Of a stretch of DNA of 20,346 nucleotides, positions 6,524 through 14,469 are shown in pieces. Numbering within the stretch: the first letter of the stretch is position 1; each line of letters begins with the position of its first letter. The stretch comes from JBMYTN01 sp049604415 (GTDB lineage: Bacteria > Pseudomonadota > Alphaproteobacteria > Rhodospirillales > Rhodospirillaceae), in assembly GCA_049604415.1 (NCBI GenBank), contig JBMYTN010000062.1, positions 1 through 20,346 of the forward strand, written 5' to 3'. The position numbers and the translations under genes were made by a program. Below the pieces are notes generated by a model. The model had not been told where the DNA came from and searched no databases. It was given only the letters and a program-made list of their open reading frames with translations.

Positions 6524-8596
6524 CTATGCGCCGCGCACTTTTTCCAGGAACGCCGTGGAGCTGACCTTCAGGCTGTTGGAGCTCTCCGACAGGCTGTTGG
6601 CCGAAGCGGCGACCTGCTCCGAGGCGGAATGGGTCTCGTCAGACAGTCCAACCATATCGCCAATGGCATCCTTGGCCGTGGCCACCCGCCCAGAGGCCGC
6701 CGTCAATTGACTGGAAATATCCTGGGCCACGGCTGAGAGTTCATTGGCCCGGTCTTCAATGACGCGCACCGTATCGCGCATATTGACCACGGCTTCGGCA
6801 ATGGTCTGCACCCCCGTCGTGGTGTGGCCGATTTCGTCGACCATGCCGCTGATGCGCTCGCCGATTTCCTGGGTCGCCCGTTGGGTCTGATTGGCCAGGT
6901 TCTTGACCTCATGGGCGACCACCGCAAAGCCTTTGCCAGCCTCCCCGGCCCGGGCGGCCTCGATGGTGGCGTTCAGAGCCAGCAGATTGGTCTGCTCGGC
7001 AATATCAGCGATCAGCCCGATCACATCTTTGATCGCGGCAGAACTGGCGTTCAAGGTTTCAACCCGATCCGCAGCGTCACCAGCCAAATCGGAGACCCGG
7101 ACGGTTTCCGCCGCCGCAGCGGCCACCTGATCGGCGATCTCCCGGGTCGAGCCGTCCATTTCCTGGGCCGCAGAAGACACGGTGGCCATTTCGCCTTCCG
7201 TATGCTCGGCCATGCTGCGCACCTCGCTGCCATTGGTTACCGAGCTGGTCGCCATATCGCGGACCTGAGAGGCGCTGGCGGCCAGTTCCGCTGCGCTAGA
7301 CGCAATGGTATCCACCACTTCTCCCACGGCGGCTTCAAAGTCATCGGCAACGCTCAGCAGCACCCGGCGCTGTTCCTCCTCCGTCTGTTGCTTGAAGACC
7401 GCTTGTTCTTCCCGATAGCGCTCATTGTCCCGGGCCTCTTGCTTAAAGCGGTAAATCGCTTTGGCCATCAACCCCATTTCGGTCTTCTCCGGGAACACCG
7501 GCACCCAGGCCTCATAATCGCCGCCCGCCAGTTTGCCCATCACGTCGGCCAGGGCGGTAATCGGCCGCTCCACATGGTTTCGGGTCGAATAGACCGCAAA
7601 GCCAACAACCCCGAACGCCACCAGGATACCGGCGCAATAAAACAGCAGGATCACCAGTTCCCAATCTTCAAAAGCAAGTTGCTCCGCTGCCACGCTATCG
7701 CTGAGGGCATCGGCAACACTGTTGAAGCGCCCAATGCCTTCAGATGCCAAGCCAAACCATTCGCCAAAGGTCAAAGGATAGGCGGCACCGGCCAGGCCCG
7801 CCGTGATGATGGCTTCGCGCTGTGCGGCCACACCGGCGCGGTAGGAGTCCAAAGCGTCTTTGGTTTGCCGGGCCAAGGTTCCGGGCAGGCGGCGGGTCAG
7901 ATCCTCGATATCCTGCAGCCGGGCTTCAATGGAGCCATTGATGATCCGCAGCGGCACCATCTGCTCGGTGGACATTTGCGCACCGGAATTGACAAACCCG
8001 GCCAAGCGTCCGCGTTCCCGGCCCAGGACTTCGGCCAAGGCGGCCAGGCTGTGGCGGGTGTCCAATTTGGCCGCGACAGATTCATTGATGCTGCCGCCGG
8101 TTTCCAGATCGCGGCGCAGGCTGAAAATCACGGAAATATTGCCGGTGGCTTTTGGGAACCATGTTGTGCGCAGGGCGTCTGGAGCCTCACCGGGATTGGC
8201 GATCAGGGCATCGACCTCTTTGCGTAAATTTAAGATCTCGCCATAGGATTGGCGCAGTTGATCACCCAAGCGACTGGAGTCTTCATAGCTCAGTTGGCCG
8301 AGCTTGGCGAAGGTGCGCTCCAGCCGCTGGTCCAGCTCCCCCCGATTGGCCCGGATTTTCGCCTGGGTGTCTGCGGAGGCCGAGCCTCCGGCACCAATAA
8401 CCCCTTGGGTCAATCCCCGCTCAACGGCTGCAAAGCGGGCCGCTTCCAGCAGATCGCGGGCCACCGTTTCATTTTCGACCATGTCATGGGCCTGGATCAG
8501 ATTGGTGCCCGACTGCCAAGCTTCCCAAAGCGCGCCTAACATCAGCCCAAGGCTTAGAATGCCAACAATCAACTGGATGCGGACTTTAATCGACAT
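6524..8596 (-). CDS. methyl-accepting chemotaxis protein with NIT-like sensor domain
   Basis: The 690-residue inner-membrane receptor has TM1 at about 7-24, a large periplasmic helical domain (about 30-310), TM2 at about 313-336, HAMP at about 337-390 and a long signalling coiled coil. The tip, EQTNLLALNATIEAARAGE near 534-552, is the highly conserved CheA/CheW contact region. The periplasmic part has repeated arginine-rich helices such as ERGLTQGVIG and GRERGRLAGFV, resembling the NIT (nitrate/nitrite sensing) family; this is a family-level guess. No C-terminal receptor-methylation tether pentapeptide is present. The ATG at 8596 has GAGGG about seven bases upstream. It appears monocistronic, with no che genes nearby, so its signalling partners are elsewhere. 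Confidence 0.93.
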   Translation of the reverse strand: MSIKVRIQLIVGILSLGLMLGALWEAWQSGTNLIQAHDMVENETVARDLLEAARFAAVERGLTQGVIGAGGSASADTQAKIRANRGELDQRLERTFAKLGQLSYEDSSRLGDQLRQSYGEILNLRKEVDALIANPGEAPDALRTTWFPKATGNISVIFSLRRDLETGGSINESVAAKLDTRHSLAALAEVLGRERGRLAGFVNSGAQMSTEQMVPLRIINGSIEARLQDIEDLTRRLPGTLARQTKDALDSYRAGVAAQREAIITAGLAGAAYPLTFGEWFGLASEGIGRFNSVADALSDSVAAEQLAFEDWELVILLFYCAGILVAFGVVGFAVYSTRNHVERPITALADVMGKLAGGDYEAWVPVFPEKTEMGLMAKAIYRFKQEARDNERYREEQAVFKQQTEEEQRRVLLSVADDFEAAVGEVVDTIASSAAELAASASQVRDMATSSVTNGSEVRSMAEHTEGEMATVSSAAQEMDGSTREIADQVAAAAAETVRVSDLAGDAADRVETLNASSAAIKDVIGLIADIAEQTNLLALNATIEAARAGEAGKGFAVVAHEVKNLANQTQRATQEIGERISGMVDEIGHTTTGVQTIAEAVVNMRDTVRVIEDRANELSAVAQDISSQLTAASGRVATAKDAIGDMVGLSDETHSASEQVAASANSLSESSNSLKVSSTAFLEKVRGA

Positions 8597-8855
8597 GGCA
8601 TAGCCCTCACAGGGACCCCTACGGATTTTGATCGGGTCCTCAGATTTTTTTTAAGAAACAGACTTCGCGAAATCTCAGCAGACCGAGAGGCTGGCCCGAC
8701 GGTTCGAATAGGTTCTCACCGATCAGATCGAGACGGGCTTTCGGTCAAGGGCTGCCATCCTCTCGGGTAGGGATGTAAGCAGTCCAGCAGAAAAACAAAG
8801 GTATGTTGCCGGGATAAATGATGTTTAGGAAGGGCTTAGGGTCAAGTTAAGGAAC
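8597..8855. other. non-coding gap upstream of the chemotaxis gene
   Basis: No gene is supported in these 259 bases. On the minus strand an A8 run (near 8645-8652) is followed by CCCGATCA, loosely like a flagellar sigma-28 promoter (TAAA, then GCCGATAA), but the spacing is about two bases short. A housekeeping promoter is not clear. Confidence 0.3.
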
Positions 8856-9533
8856 CTACGGTTTCACCAGTAGTCGACCAGTATAGTCTAAAGGTGTAAG
8901 GAAATGGGTCCGACCCATTGTTTTTTCCGCAGCCAAAAAGTCATCAACGGCCGCCTTGGATCCCTGCCAATGACCGTAATCATCGATAATCAAAATGCCC
9001 CCCGGGACCAGCAACGGATAGAGATGGGTCAATTCGGCAACCGTGCTGTCATAAAAATCCGTATCGAGGCGCAACAGGGCAATGTGCTGGATAGGGGCGT
9101 GCGACAAGGTCTGGCGCACATCGCCCGCAATATAGTGGATATGGCGCGGATCAAAGCCGGTGGAGGCGAGATTGCTTTGGACGGTTGCTAAATCGCAGCG
9201 GGCATGAACACCATCATCGGCATCACTGATGGCCATAAGTTGGGCGGCTGGATTGCCAAACAGATCTTTGTCCCGGCTGCTTGGCGCGGTCATGCCGTCA
9301 AAGGTGTCGAACAAATAGAGCGCCCGATCTGTCACGCCTCGCTTTGCCAGCAGGGCAGCGATCAGCATCGCCGAGCCGCCGCGCCAGACACCGCTTTCCA
9401 CAAAGTCACCTGGGATCCCGTGGTCCAGCACATGGCACACCGCCGAATATAGACCGTAACCCCGATTGTCGCTGGTCATGGTATGGGGGGAAACGGTCTG
9501 CCAAAGGGCGACGAATTCCTCGGGATAGAGCAT
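8856..9533 (-). CDS. TylF/MycF-family O-methyltransferase
   Basis: The 225-residue class I methyltransferase matches the macrocin O-methyltransferase (TylF) family. DFVESGVWRGGSAMLI near 43-58 is the SAM motif I region, followed by LFDTFDGM, LRLDTDFYDST and IIDDYGHW. The aspartates of the latter two motifs bind the catalytic metal in TylF/MycF. Family members methylate sugar hydroxyls of glycans or natural products in a metal-dependent way. The length is close to the family norm. The ATG at 9533 has no strong ribosome site, and no closer alternative is obvious. It is transcribed leftward, divergently from the secreted protein gene. It could act on the same glycan as the upstream sugar cassette, but this is inference. 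Confidence 0.9.
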   Translation of the reverse strand: MLYPEEFVALWQTVSPHTMTSDNRGYGLYSAVCHVLDHGIPGDFVESGVWRGGSAMLIAALLAKRGVTDRALYLFDTFDGMTAPSSRDKDLFGNPAAQLMAISDADDGVHARCDLATVQSNLASTGFDPRHIHYIAGDVRQTLSHAPIQHIALLRLDTDFYDSTVAELTHLYPLLVPGGILIIDDYGHWQGSKAAVDDFLAAEKTMGRTHFLTPLDYTGRLLVKP

Positions 9534-9664
9534 GGATGTTCTGTTTTTGGTCTGCCAAAGGCCGTGATGCGCTTAGAAGAGCCTAAGAATAAAGCGTTGG
9601 CTGAGCGTTGACCATCGAGAACCTTGTTCCTGTGCGAGGCTCCTTGCGCTGCGCCGGTGTGACG

Positions 9665-9700
9665 AACCTTTCTCTGGACCAGAAAATCTACTAAAAGGTT
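9665..9700. promoter_or_regulatory. inverted repeat in a divergent promoter region
   Basis: AACCTTT (9665-9671) and AAAGGTT (9694-9700) form a 7-bp inverted repeat with a 22-base gap. It lies between the divergent TylF-type gene and the secreted protein gene, about 63 bases before the latter's start. It could be an operator. The wide gap makes a terminator unlikely. Confidence 0.3.
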
Positions 9701-9762
9701 AGGCAGTCAATCGAACAAGCCTTTGATCCAGGCAGTGGATCCGTTTTGGTGGGAGAGTGGGA

Positions 9763-10686
9763 ATGCGGCAGCGGAAACAAGCTTTGCGCAGACAATGGCA
9801 GCGAGGAGTGTTCGGCGCGGTGATGGCCTGTGGATGCTTTGCCCTCAGTCTTCCGGCGATCGTGGCAAGCTTGCCAATGTCCCAGGCCCAGGCCCAGGCC
9901 CAGACGCCACCTCAATCCCCGGTCTCCGCCAGCTTGGCCCAGGCCGAAGCCCTGGCGGCAGCCGGTGATGTGAATGGCGCTGCTGCTGTGGTCGCAAGCC
10001 TGATCGACCAGGGGGCAGACCCCCAGTCCGTGGTGCAAAGCGTTTCCCGGGCCAATCCCAATGTGGCTGGCGCGATCCTGAACCAGACGGTGCGCAATGT
10101 TGCCCAGACTAGGGGCAGTGCCCAGTTGGGCACGACCATTCAGTCCATGGTTGCTGGTGCGGTCAGCGGCGTGCTTCAGACTGGGGGGGCAGGGGGGCCC
10201 GCTGACCCCAATGCACCCACTGCCGCCGTGTTGGCCGAAAATATTGCGGTGAATGTTCGTCAGGCCATTGTCGTGGTGTCCGGCGGCAGTCAAAACACCA
10301 CCAATCTCTTGCTGGCCTCGGCCCGGGCCGGGGTGAACCAAGTCACCCCGCCTCCCACGGGTCCGACCACGGAAACACCGGGAACCGGAGCGGGGGCCAA
10401 CCAACAAGCTTTGGACTCGCTCTCTGGGCAATTGACCGGGATTTTGAACAGCCGCCTGACGCCCGGCATCAGTGCTGAAGAACAGACAGATGCGAACAAC
10501 AACAATAACAATCCGGACCCCATTGTTATTGTTCAAACGCCTGTGGTTGAAACGCCCGTGGTCCAGACGCCTGTTGTCGAAACGCCCGTGCAGGAGGAAT
10601 CGGTCGTCATCATTCCGGTGGTCACGGAGCCGGTTAATGTGTTCACGGATGATGTGACCTCCGAAGACAACGCCAGCCAGAATTAA
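9763..10686 (+). CDS. secreted low-complexity protein of unknown function
   Basis: The 307-residue protein starts at ATG 9763, with GGAG seven bases upstream. It has a long Arg-rich N-region, a hydrophobic stretch (about 15-38) and a Gln-Ala run at about 41-46 that offers signal-peptidase cleavage sites. A MAC motif at the hydrophobic core could be a poor lipobox, but standard secretion is likelier. The mature part is Ala/Val/Thr/Gln-rich. It includes an Ala-rich helical segment with LAQAEALAAAGDVNGAAAVV, an Asn-rich run, and a C-terminal repeat of VETPVVQTPV units followed by an acidic tail. The tail repeat suggests an extended wall- or surface-exposed stalk. No family is recognised. A large antisense reading frame overlaps it but looks like a composition artefact. 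Confidence 0.8.
   Translation: MRQRKQALRRQWQRGVFGAVMACGCFALSLPAIVASLPMSQAQAQAQTPPQSPVSASLAQAEALAAAGDVNGAAAVVASLIDQGADPQSVVQSVSRANPNVAGAILNQTVRNVAQTRGSAQLGTTIQSMVAGAVSGVLQTGGAGGPADPNAPTAAVLAENIAVNVRQAIVVVSGGSQNTTNLLLASARAGVNQVTPPPTGPTTETPGTGAGANQQALDSLSGQLTGILNSRLTPGISAEEQTDANNNNNNPDPIVIVQTPVVETPVVQTPVVETPVQEESVVIIPVVTEPVNVFTDDVTSEDNASQN
10536..10591 (+). repeat. imperfect tandem coding repeat (VETPVVQTPV)
   Basis: Roughly three imperfect copies of an 18-base unit of the type ACGCCTGTGGTTGAA encode alternating QTPVV and ETPVV. Synonymous differences between copies suggest protein-level selection rather than very recent duplication. Confidence 0.6.
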
Positions 10687-10779
10687 GCGATCCGGCTCCC
10701 CCGGCTTAGGGTCGCGCAGACCGTGCTCCGAGCGTAAGTGTTCTTGAAATGTTCTGATTGAGATGCTATCGATCAAGCC

Positions 10780-10980
10780 ATGGATGATTTGGCTTGGGAC
10801 ATCGCATTTGCGCTCAGACAAAAGGTGCCCGCCGCAGCGATGCGCGGCATTCCGGGGCTGCATGGGCAGGTCAAGGCCGAGACGGCAGCCTATGCCATTG
10901 TTCAGCATTTGGAACTGGTGGGCTGGCGGTTCCAACCGCCCAAGGACGCCACCGATGGCACCATGCTGAAGACGCCTTAG
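10780..10980 (+). CDS. small conserved-looking protein, 66 residues
   Basis: The ATG at 10780 is the only usable start after an in-frame TGA at 10759. The protein reads as a helical, soluble polypeptide (VKAETAAYAIVQHLELVGW in its middle) with GC-biased third codon positions, unlike the overlapping frames. No family is recognised. There is no clear ribosome site, so expression is uncertain. It may be co-transcribed with the secreted protein 93 bases upstream. Its TAG stop (10978-10980) overlaps the TAA stop of the convergent FkbM gene (10977-10979), so the two genes share their last bases. Confidence 0.55.
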   Translation: MDDLAWDIAFALRQKVPAAAMRGIPGLHGQVKAETAAYAIVQHLELVGWRFQPPKDATDGTMLKTP

Positions 10981-11732
10981 CGTGAGTGCTCTCTGGACAG
11001 GATTGCGTAAACATCCCCGGAATTGGCCTCGGGCGGCAGACCCTGGAGGTGGGCGATCATCTCCTCAGCGGTGATTGGTTCCGCAAAGGCAAAGGCGTGG
11101 CTTTCGCCCAAGGAAAAGGTGAAGCGGTAAGGCCCCAGGGCCATCAAGCGGTGGATGCAGGCCTCGGCGACATCGCGTTGGATGGTGGTCATTTCAAAGG
11201 AAATGGCGGGCAGGGCTTCGGACAGGCCTTCCAGCACCGCCGCCTCAAAGCCTTCCACATCGATTTTGACAAAATCCGGTCGGCCATGCTCGGCGATCAA
11301 CTGATCCAGGGTGGTGCAGGGCACCTCGGTGGCCGTGCTCCACTGTTGCCCCTCCCAGCCCGGCGCGCCTTGGGCGGCATCGATGAACTGGGCCGATCCG
11401 GTGGAAACCGTCGGATTGGCCGGATTAATAAAGAAGGTGACGGTTCCGGGTTCGGCCCCACAGGCCGCTGGAACCAGGCTCACCAAGGGGTCTCGCCCAT
11501 GGATGAGGCGCAGGGCGCGCTGGGCCAAAGGCTGCGGTTCCAGGGCAATGACCCGGGCACCCAAGCGCCGGAAAGACGAGATCCGGTCGCCGACATGACT
11601 GCCAATATCGAACGCCACATTGCCTGGGCGCAGAAACGGGCCATATGTGGCGTCCAAGCGGTGATTGTGATCGGGATGGCCGTGATAAATCCGCAAGGAG
11701 CGAAACAGACCCTTTAGGGCGGTCGAGGGCAT
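10977..11732 (-). CDS. FkbM-family SAM-dependent methyltransferase
   Basis: The 251-residue protein has the FkbM layout. The SAM-binding VAFDIGSHVGDRISSF lies near 39-54, with the acidic ribose-binding loop ALEPQP about 20 residues later. The family signature VKIDVEGFEAAVLEG lies in the second half. Characterised members O-methylate natural products, sugars or glycolipids. The ATG at 11732 is accepted although the upstream AAGGA is rather distant. The gene runs leftward and is convergent with the small protein at 10780-10980. It is divergent from the DUF1428 gene 92 bases away. It is the third SAM-dependent methyltransferase in about 10 kb. The acceptor is unknown, and a surface polysaccharide is a reasonable guess from context. 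Confidence 0.9.
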   Translation of the reverse strand: MPSTALKGLFRSLRIYHGHPDHNHRLDATYGPFLRPGNVAFDIGSHVGDRISSFRRLGARVIALEPQPLAQRALRLIHGRDPLVSLVPAACGAEPGTVTFFINPANPTVSTGSAQFIDAAQGAPGWEGQQWSTATEVPCTTLDQLIAEHGRPDFVKIDVEGFEAAVLEGLSEALPAISFEMTTIQRDVAEACIHRLMALGPYRFTFSLGESHAFAFAEPITAEEMIAHLQGLPPEANSGDVYAILSREHSR

Positions 11733-11824
11733 GGAGCGTTTGGGTCCTTTTGCGGCTCAAAAAAACGCCGAGGATCAGCCCCGGTTTCCAGCATATGGGT
11801 CTTTCAGAACAGGGAAGAAGAGTA

Positions 11825-12178
11825 ATGAGCTATGTGGATGGTTTTGTAATCCCGGTCCCGGAAGCCAACAAAGAGGCCTATCGCAAACATGCCGAAATTG
11901 CTGCCGAGGTGTTCAAGGACCATGGTGCGCTCTCAGCGGTCGAATGCTGGGGCGATGATTTGCCGGAAGGGACGGTGAATTCCATGCACACCGCCGTGTT
12001 GCGGAAGCCTGAAGAGACGGTGGTGTTTGCCTGGATCGTATGGCCGGACCGGGAAACCCGGGATGCGGGCATGCCGAAAATCATGACCGATCCGCGCCTG
12101 CAGCCAGAAAACAACCCGATGCCCTTTGACGGCAAGCGGATGATCTTTGGCGGCTTTGAAGTGATCATCGACAGCTGA
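11825..12178 (+). CDS. DUF1428 family protein (YbaA-like)
   Basis: The 117-residue cytoplasmic protein begins MSYVDGFVIPVPEANKEAYR and contains AVECWGDDLPEG and PDRETRDAGMPKIM, the recognisable pattern of the DUF1428 family (E. coli YbaA). The fold is related to dimeric ferredoxin-like alpha/beta barrels. No reaction is established. The length equals the family norm. The ATG at 11825 follows the purine-rich stretch AGGGAAGAAGAG. It is 68 bases before the next gene and could share its transcript. Confidence 0.93.
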   Translation: MSYVDGFVIPVPEANKEAYRKHAEIAAEVFKDHGALSAVECWGDDLPEGTVNSMHTAVLRKPEETVVFAWIVWPDRETRDAGMPKIMTDPRLQPENNPMPFDGKRMIFGGFEVIIDS

Positions 12179-12246
12179 TCTCAATCCATTCTCGCTGGAT
12201 CTCTCGTATGTCGGAGGAACCAGTGCGGGATCAGGAGGGACAGCCG

Positions 12247-13122
12247 ATGGGGCAGACAGACGCGCCGACACAGGCCGCAGGTCCGGCCCCAATTGCGGCT
12301 ACAGGGCCGAAACAGGGCATCCGAGGCGCTGACCATCCGCTGGCCCAGGGCTTTTTTGCCTCCCATCACTGGCCTTTGATCACGCTCCTGGCCTATGTGC
12401 TGTTGTCCGTGATCGCCTTTACACCGCGCTTGGTGGACTATGCGCTAGAGGGCCACTGGGGCCAGTCCGCGACCAAAGCCTTTGAGTTCGCCCCTGCAGC
12501 GCTCAACTTTCATGCTTTGTTCGGGATGGCGTTGATCCCCTTGTTCCTGTTCCAGCCGCTGCTCGGCAGGCGCTTGCTGGCCGGACCCGGTGCATTGGGT
12601 CACATGGCGGGGCTGCATCGCTGGCTTGGTCGCTTCCTGGCGGCTGCAGCCATCATCCTTTCCCTGCTCGGGCTCTATATCACCTATACCTTTGCCGCCA
12701 ACACCGACAGCATCACCTCGGTGATCTTCATGTTCTTAGTGGCCAGCTTTGTCATTCTGTTCTTCCTCCAGGCCGTGTGGGAGGCCCGCAAAGGCCGCAT
12801 TGCCCGCCATCTGGAGGCTCTGGTTTTTGCCATGATCTTTTTGTCCGTGCCCGCCACGGGACGGATCATTGAGGCCGGGATGGGGGTGCTGGGGGTCGAA
12901 AATGCCCGCTCCAAAGACTTGTTGGAGCTTGGCTTCGGCCTGCAGGTTCAATTGGTCGATATCACGATTGTGTTGGTTTCGGCGGTTCCCCTGGTGCTCT
13001 GGAGTCTCTTTGCCATACCGCGCAAAGTCTTCGTGCTGCATCGCGCAAAATTCGGCATATCTGCTGCGTTTCTAGTCTTGCCTCTTGTTGCGGTTGTCGG
13101 GCAAATGATTAATCGTTCGTAA
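12247..13122 (+). CDS. polytopic membrane protein, DUF2306-like
   Basis: The 291-residue inner-membrane protein has about seven predicted helices (near 43-60, 85-104, 128-148, 157-175, 188-203, 237-256 and 270-287). The segments FHALFGMALIPLFLFQPLLGRR and HRWLGRF (His124) resemble the DUF2306 family, whose function is not established. Several histidines lie at membrane edges (89, 119, 124, 188), which might coordinate a cofactor, but this is speculative. The ATG at 12247 is chosen because AGGAGG ends eight bases upstream. The ATG at 12208 lacks a ribosome site. The first 40 residues are polar and Pro/Ala-rich, probably a cytoplasmic tail. Confidence 0.82.
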   Translation: MGQTDAPTQAAGPAPIAATGPKQGIRGADHPLAQGFFASHHWPLITLLAYVLLSVIAFTPRLVDYALEGHWGQSATKAFEFAPAALNFHALFGMALIPLFLFQPLLGRRLLAGPGALGHMAGLHRWLGRFLAAAAIILSLLGLYITYTFAANTDSITSVIFMFLVASFVILFFLQAVWEARKGRIARHLEALVFAMIFLSVPATGRIIEAGMGVLGVENARSKDLLELGFGLQVQLVDITIVLVSAVPLVLWSLFAIPRKVFVLHRAKFGISAAFLVLPLVAVVGQMINRS

Positions 13123-13204
13123 TTCTAGTCTTTTGTGGTCAAGTTGACCGAGGTTGAGGGCCAAATGATTGCGCCGTTCGGCGACACGGCGTTATCCTGG
13201 GTGA

Positions 13205-14335
13205 ATGAACCATTCATCCACCATAACCGGGATCCGGAAGCCGCGCGTTTTGTCCCTGCGCCCGGCTCAGGCAGGTGAGCCCAGCCTTGAGGAGGCTTTG
13301 GCCACGCTCTATGCGCTGTCGTTTGAGGACCGGCTTGAGGCTGTTCTGGACGACCCGGCAGCGGCCCTTCCCGCCGTGATCCTGGTCGATGAGGCGATTG
13401 GCGAAACGCAGATCCGGGCTCTGTTGCAGGCGAGCCGGGCGGGCCGCAGACTGGCGGACATTCCCATTGTCTATTTGGCCGAACAGGCCAACAGCGCGCT
13501 GACCAAGGATGCCATTGATGCCTGGGGGGTGGTGATCGCAAAACCCTTTGGTCGCAAACAGGTTTTGGTGGCGGTGTCCCAGGCGATCAACATTGCCATT
13601 GAAGATCATTGGCAAGGCCTGCAAGAGCTGGAAAGTGCGGCTTTGCACAGCAGCTTAAATGCGTTTCAAAGCATCACCGACAACATCATCAACGGCCAGC
13701 CTCTACAATATGACGCCGTGGCCAGCAGTTGCCAGGCCTTGCAAACCGCCATTACGGAAGGGCGGCATACCAATATTCTACAAGCGGTGCAGTGGCATGA
13801 TGACTACACCTATGTGCATTCCATGAGTGTTGCGACCTGCTTGTCCATGTTCGGCCATGCCATTGGTCTGAAAGGGGATGACCTGCTGATGCTGACCACC
13901 GGGGGGCTGTTGCATGATGTGGGCAAGGCCCGCATCCCCCTGGAGGTGTTGAACAAGAAGGGCAAGCTCGACCAGCAGGAATGGGTCTCCATGCGCAAGC
14001 ATGTGGATTTCGGCATTGAGTATATCCAGCTCTGCGAGGATATGCCCAAAGGGGTCGGTTGTATTGCCGGACAGCACCATGAAAAGCTCGACGGTACCGG
14101 CTATCCCAAAGGGCTGGCGGGCAAGCAGATCAACGACTTGGCCCGCATGGCCGCCATCGTCGATATTTTCAGCGCCCTGACGGACCGCCGGGTTTATAAG
14201 GCGGCGCAAAAAGCAGAACAGGCGCTTGATCGCATGGCGGAGATGAGCGCGACCTTAGATCAGACCCTGCTCAGCACCTTCCGTTCCATGCTGCTGGATT
14301 TGTCGCGGGATTTTGAAGGCGACCGGGCCTATTGA
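13205..14335 (+). CDS. HD-GYP cyclic di-GMP phosphodiesterase with receiver-like domain
   Basis: The 376-residue cytoplasmic protein has a degenerate receiver-like domain at about 12-130. ILVD ends with Asp62 in the phospho-acceptor position, and IAKPF supplies the conserved Lys113-Pro114. A helical linker follows, then an HD-GYP domain from about 200. Hallmarks are H205, LLHDVGKARIP with H237-D238, H266, QHHEKLDGTGYP at 290-301, and DIFSALTDRRVY near 320-331. These metal ligands and the GYP motif are intact, so c-di-GMP hydrolysis is likely. The N-terminal acidic pocket of a true receiver is not evident, so phosphorylation may be lost. The start at 13205 has GGGTGA almost touching it, a poor site, but no better in-frame start exists nearby. 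No partner kinase is adjacent. Confidence 0.92.
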   Translation: MNHSSTITGIRKPRVLSLRPAQAGEPSLEEALATLYALSFEDRLEAVLDDPAAALPAVILVDEAIGETQIRALLQASRAGRRLADIPIVYLAEQANSALTKDAIDAWGVVIAKPFGRKQVLVAVSQAINIAIEDHWQGLQELESAALHSSLNAFQSITDNIINGQPLQYDAVASSCQALQTAITEGRHTNILQAVQWHDDYTYVHSMSVATCLSMFGHAIGLKGDDLLMLTTGGLLHDVGKARIPLEVLNKKGKLDQQEWVSMRKHVDFGIEYIQLCEDMPKGVGCIAGQHHEKLDGTGYPKGLAGKQINDLARMAAIVDIFSALTDRRVYKAAQKAEQALDRMAEMSATLDQTLLSTFRSMLLDLSRDFEGDRAY

Positions 14336-14416
14336 GGAACCGGTTGCGTTCCTTCTCATTGACGAACATCAAATCTCCCCGAAACTTTGAATTTTGATTA
14401 TGACTCTGCCCTGGAA

Positions 14417-14445
14417 GGAGGCGGACTGAGACGCCATTTGGCTCC
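14417..14445 (+). promoter_or_regulatory. leader hairpin before homocysteine methyltransferase
   Basis: GGAG (14417-14420) pairs with CTCC (14442-14445), and inside it GCG (14421-14423) pairs with CGC (14432-14434) around the loop ACTGAGA-like sequence. The structure ends 25 bases before the ATG at 14470 and just before its ribosome site. It does not match the SAM-II, SAM/SAH or SAH riboswitch patterns known to me. It may be a simple leader or a cis-regulatory structure. Confidence 0.3.
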
Positions 14446-14469
14446 CTAACGAAGGTGGGAGACAAAAAA

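Noticed and set aside
6824..8227. A 467-residue plus-strand frame opposite the chemotaxis receptor
   Set aside because: It is a shadow frame rich in Gly/His/Arg; the receptor signature is on the other strand.
9691..10935. A 414-residue minus-strand frame antisense to the secreted protein and the small protein
   Set aside because: Its composition is His/Arg/Gly-rich without family features, and the opposite strand has a signal peptide and a good ribosome site.
12208..12246. Earlier ATG start for the membrane protein
   Set aside because: It lacks a ribosome site, while the ATG at 12247 follows AGGAGG at ideal spacing.
14400..14460. SAM-II, SAH or TPP riboswitch upstream of the homocysteine methyltransferase
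   Set aside because: The short CTGAGA resemblance is not supported by the other conserved blocks of those riboswitches.
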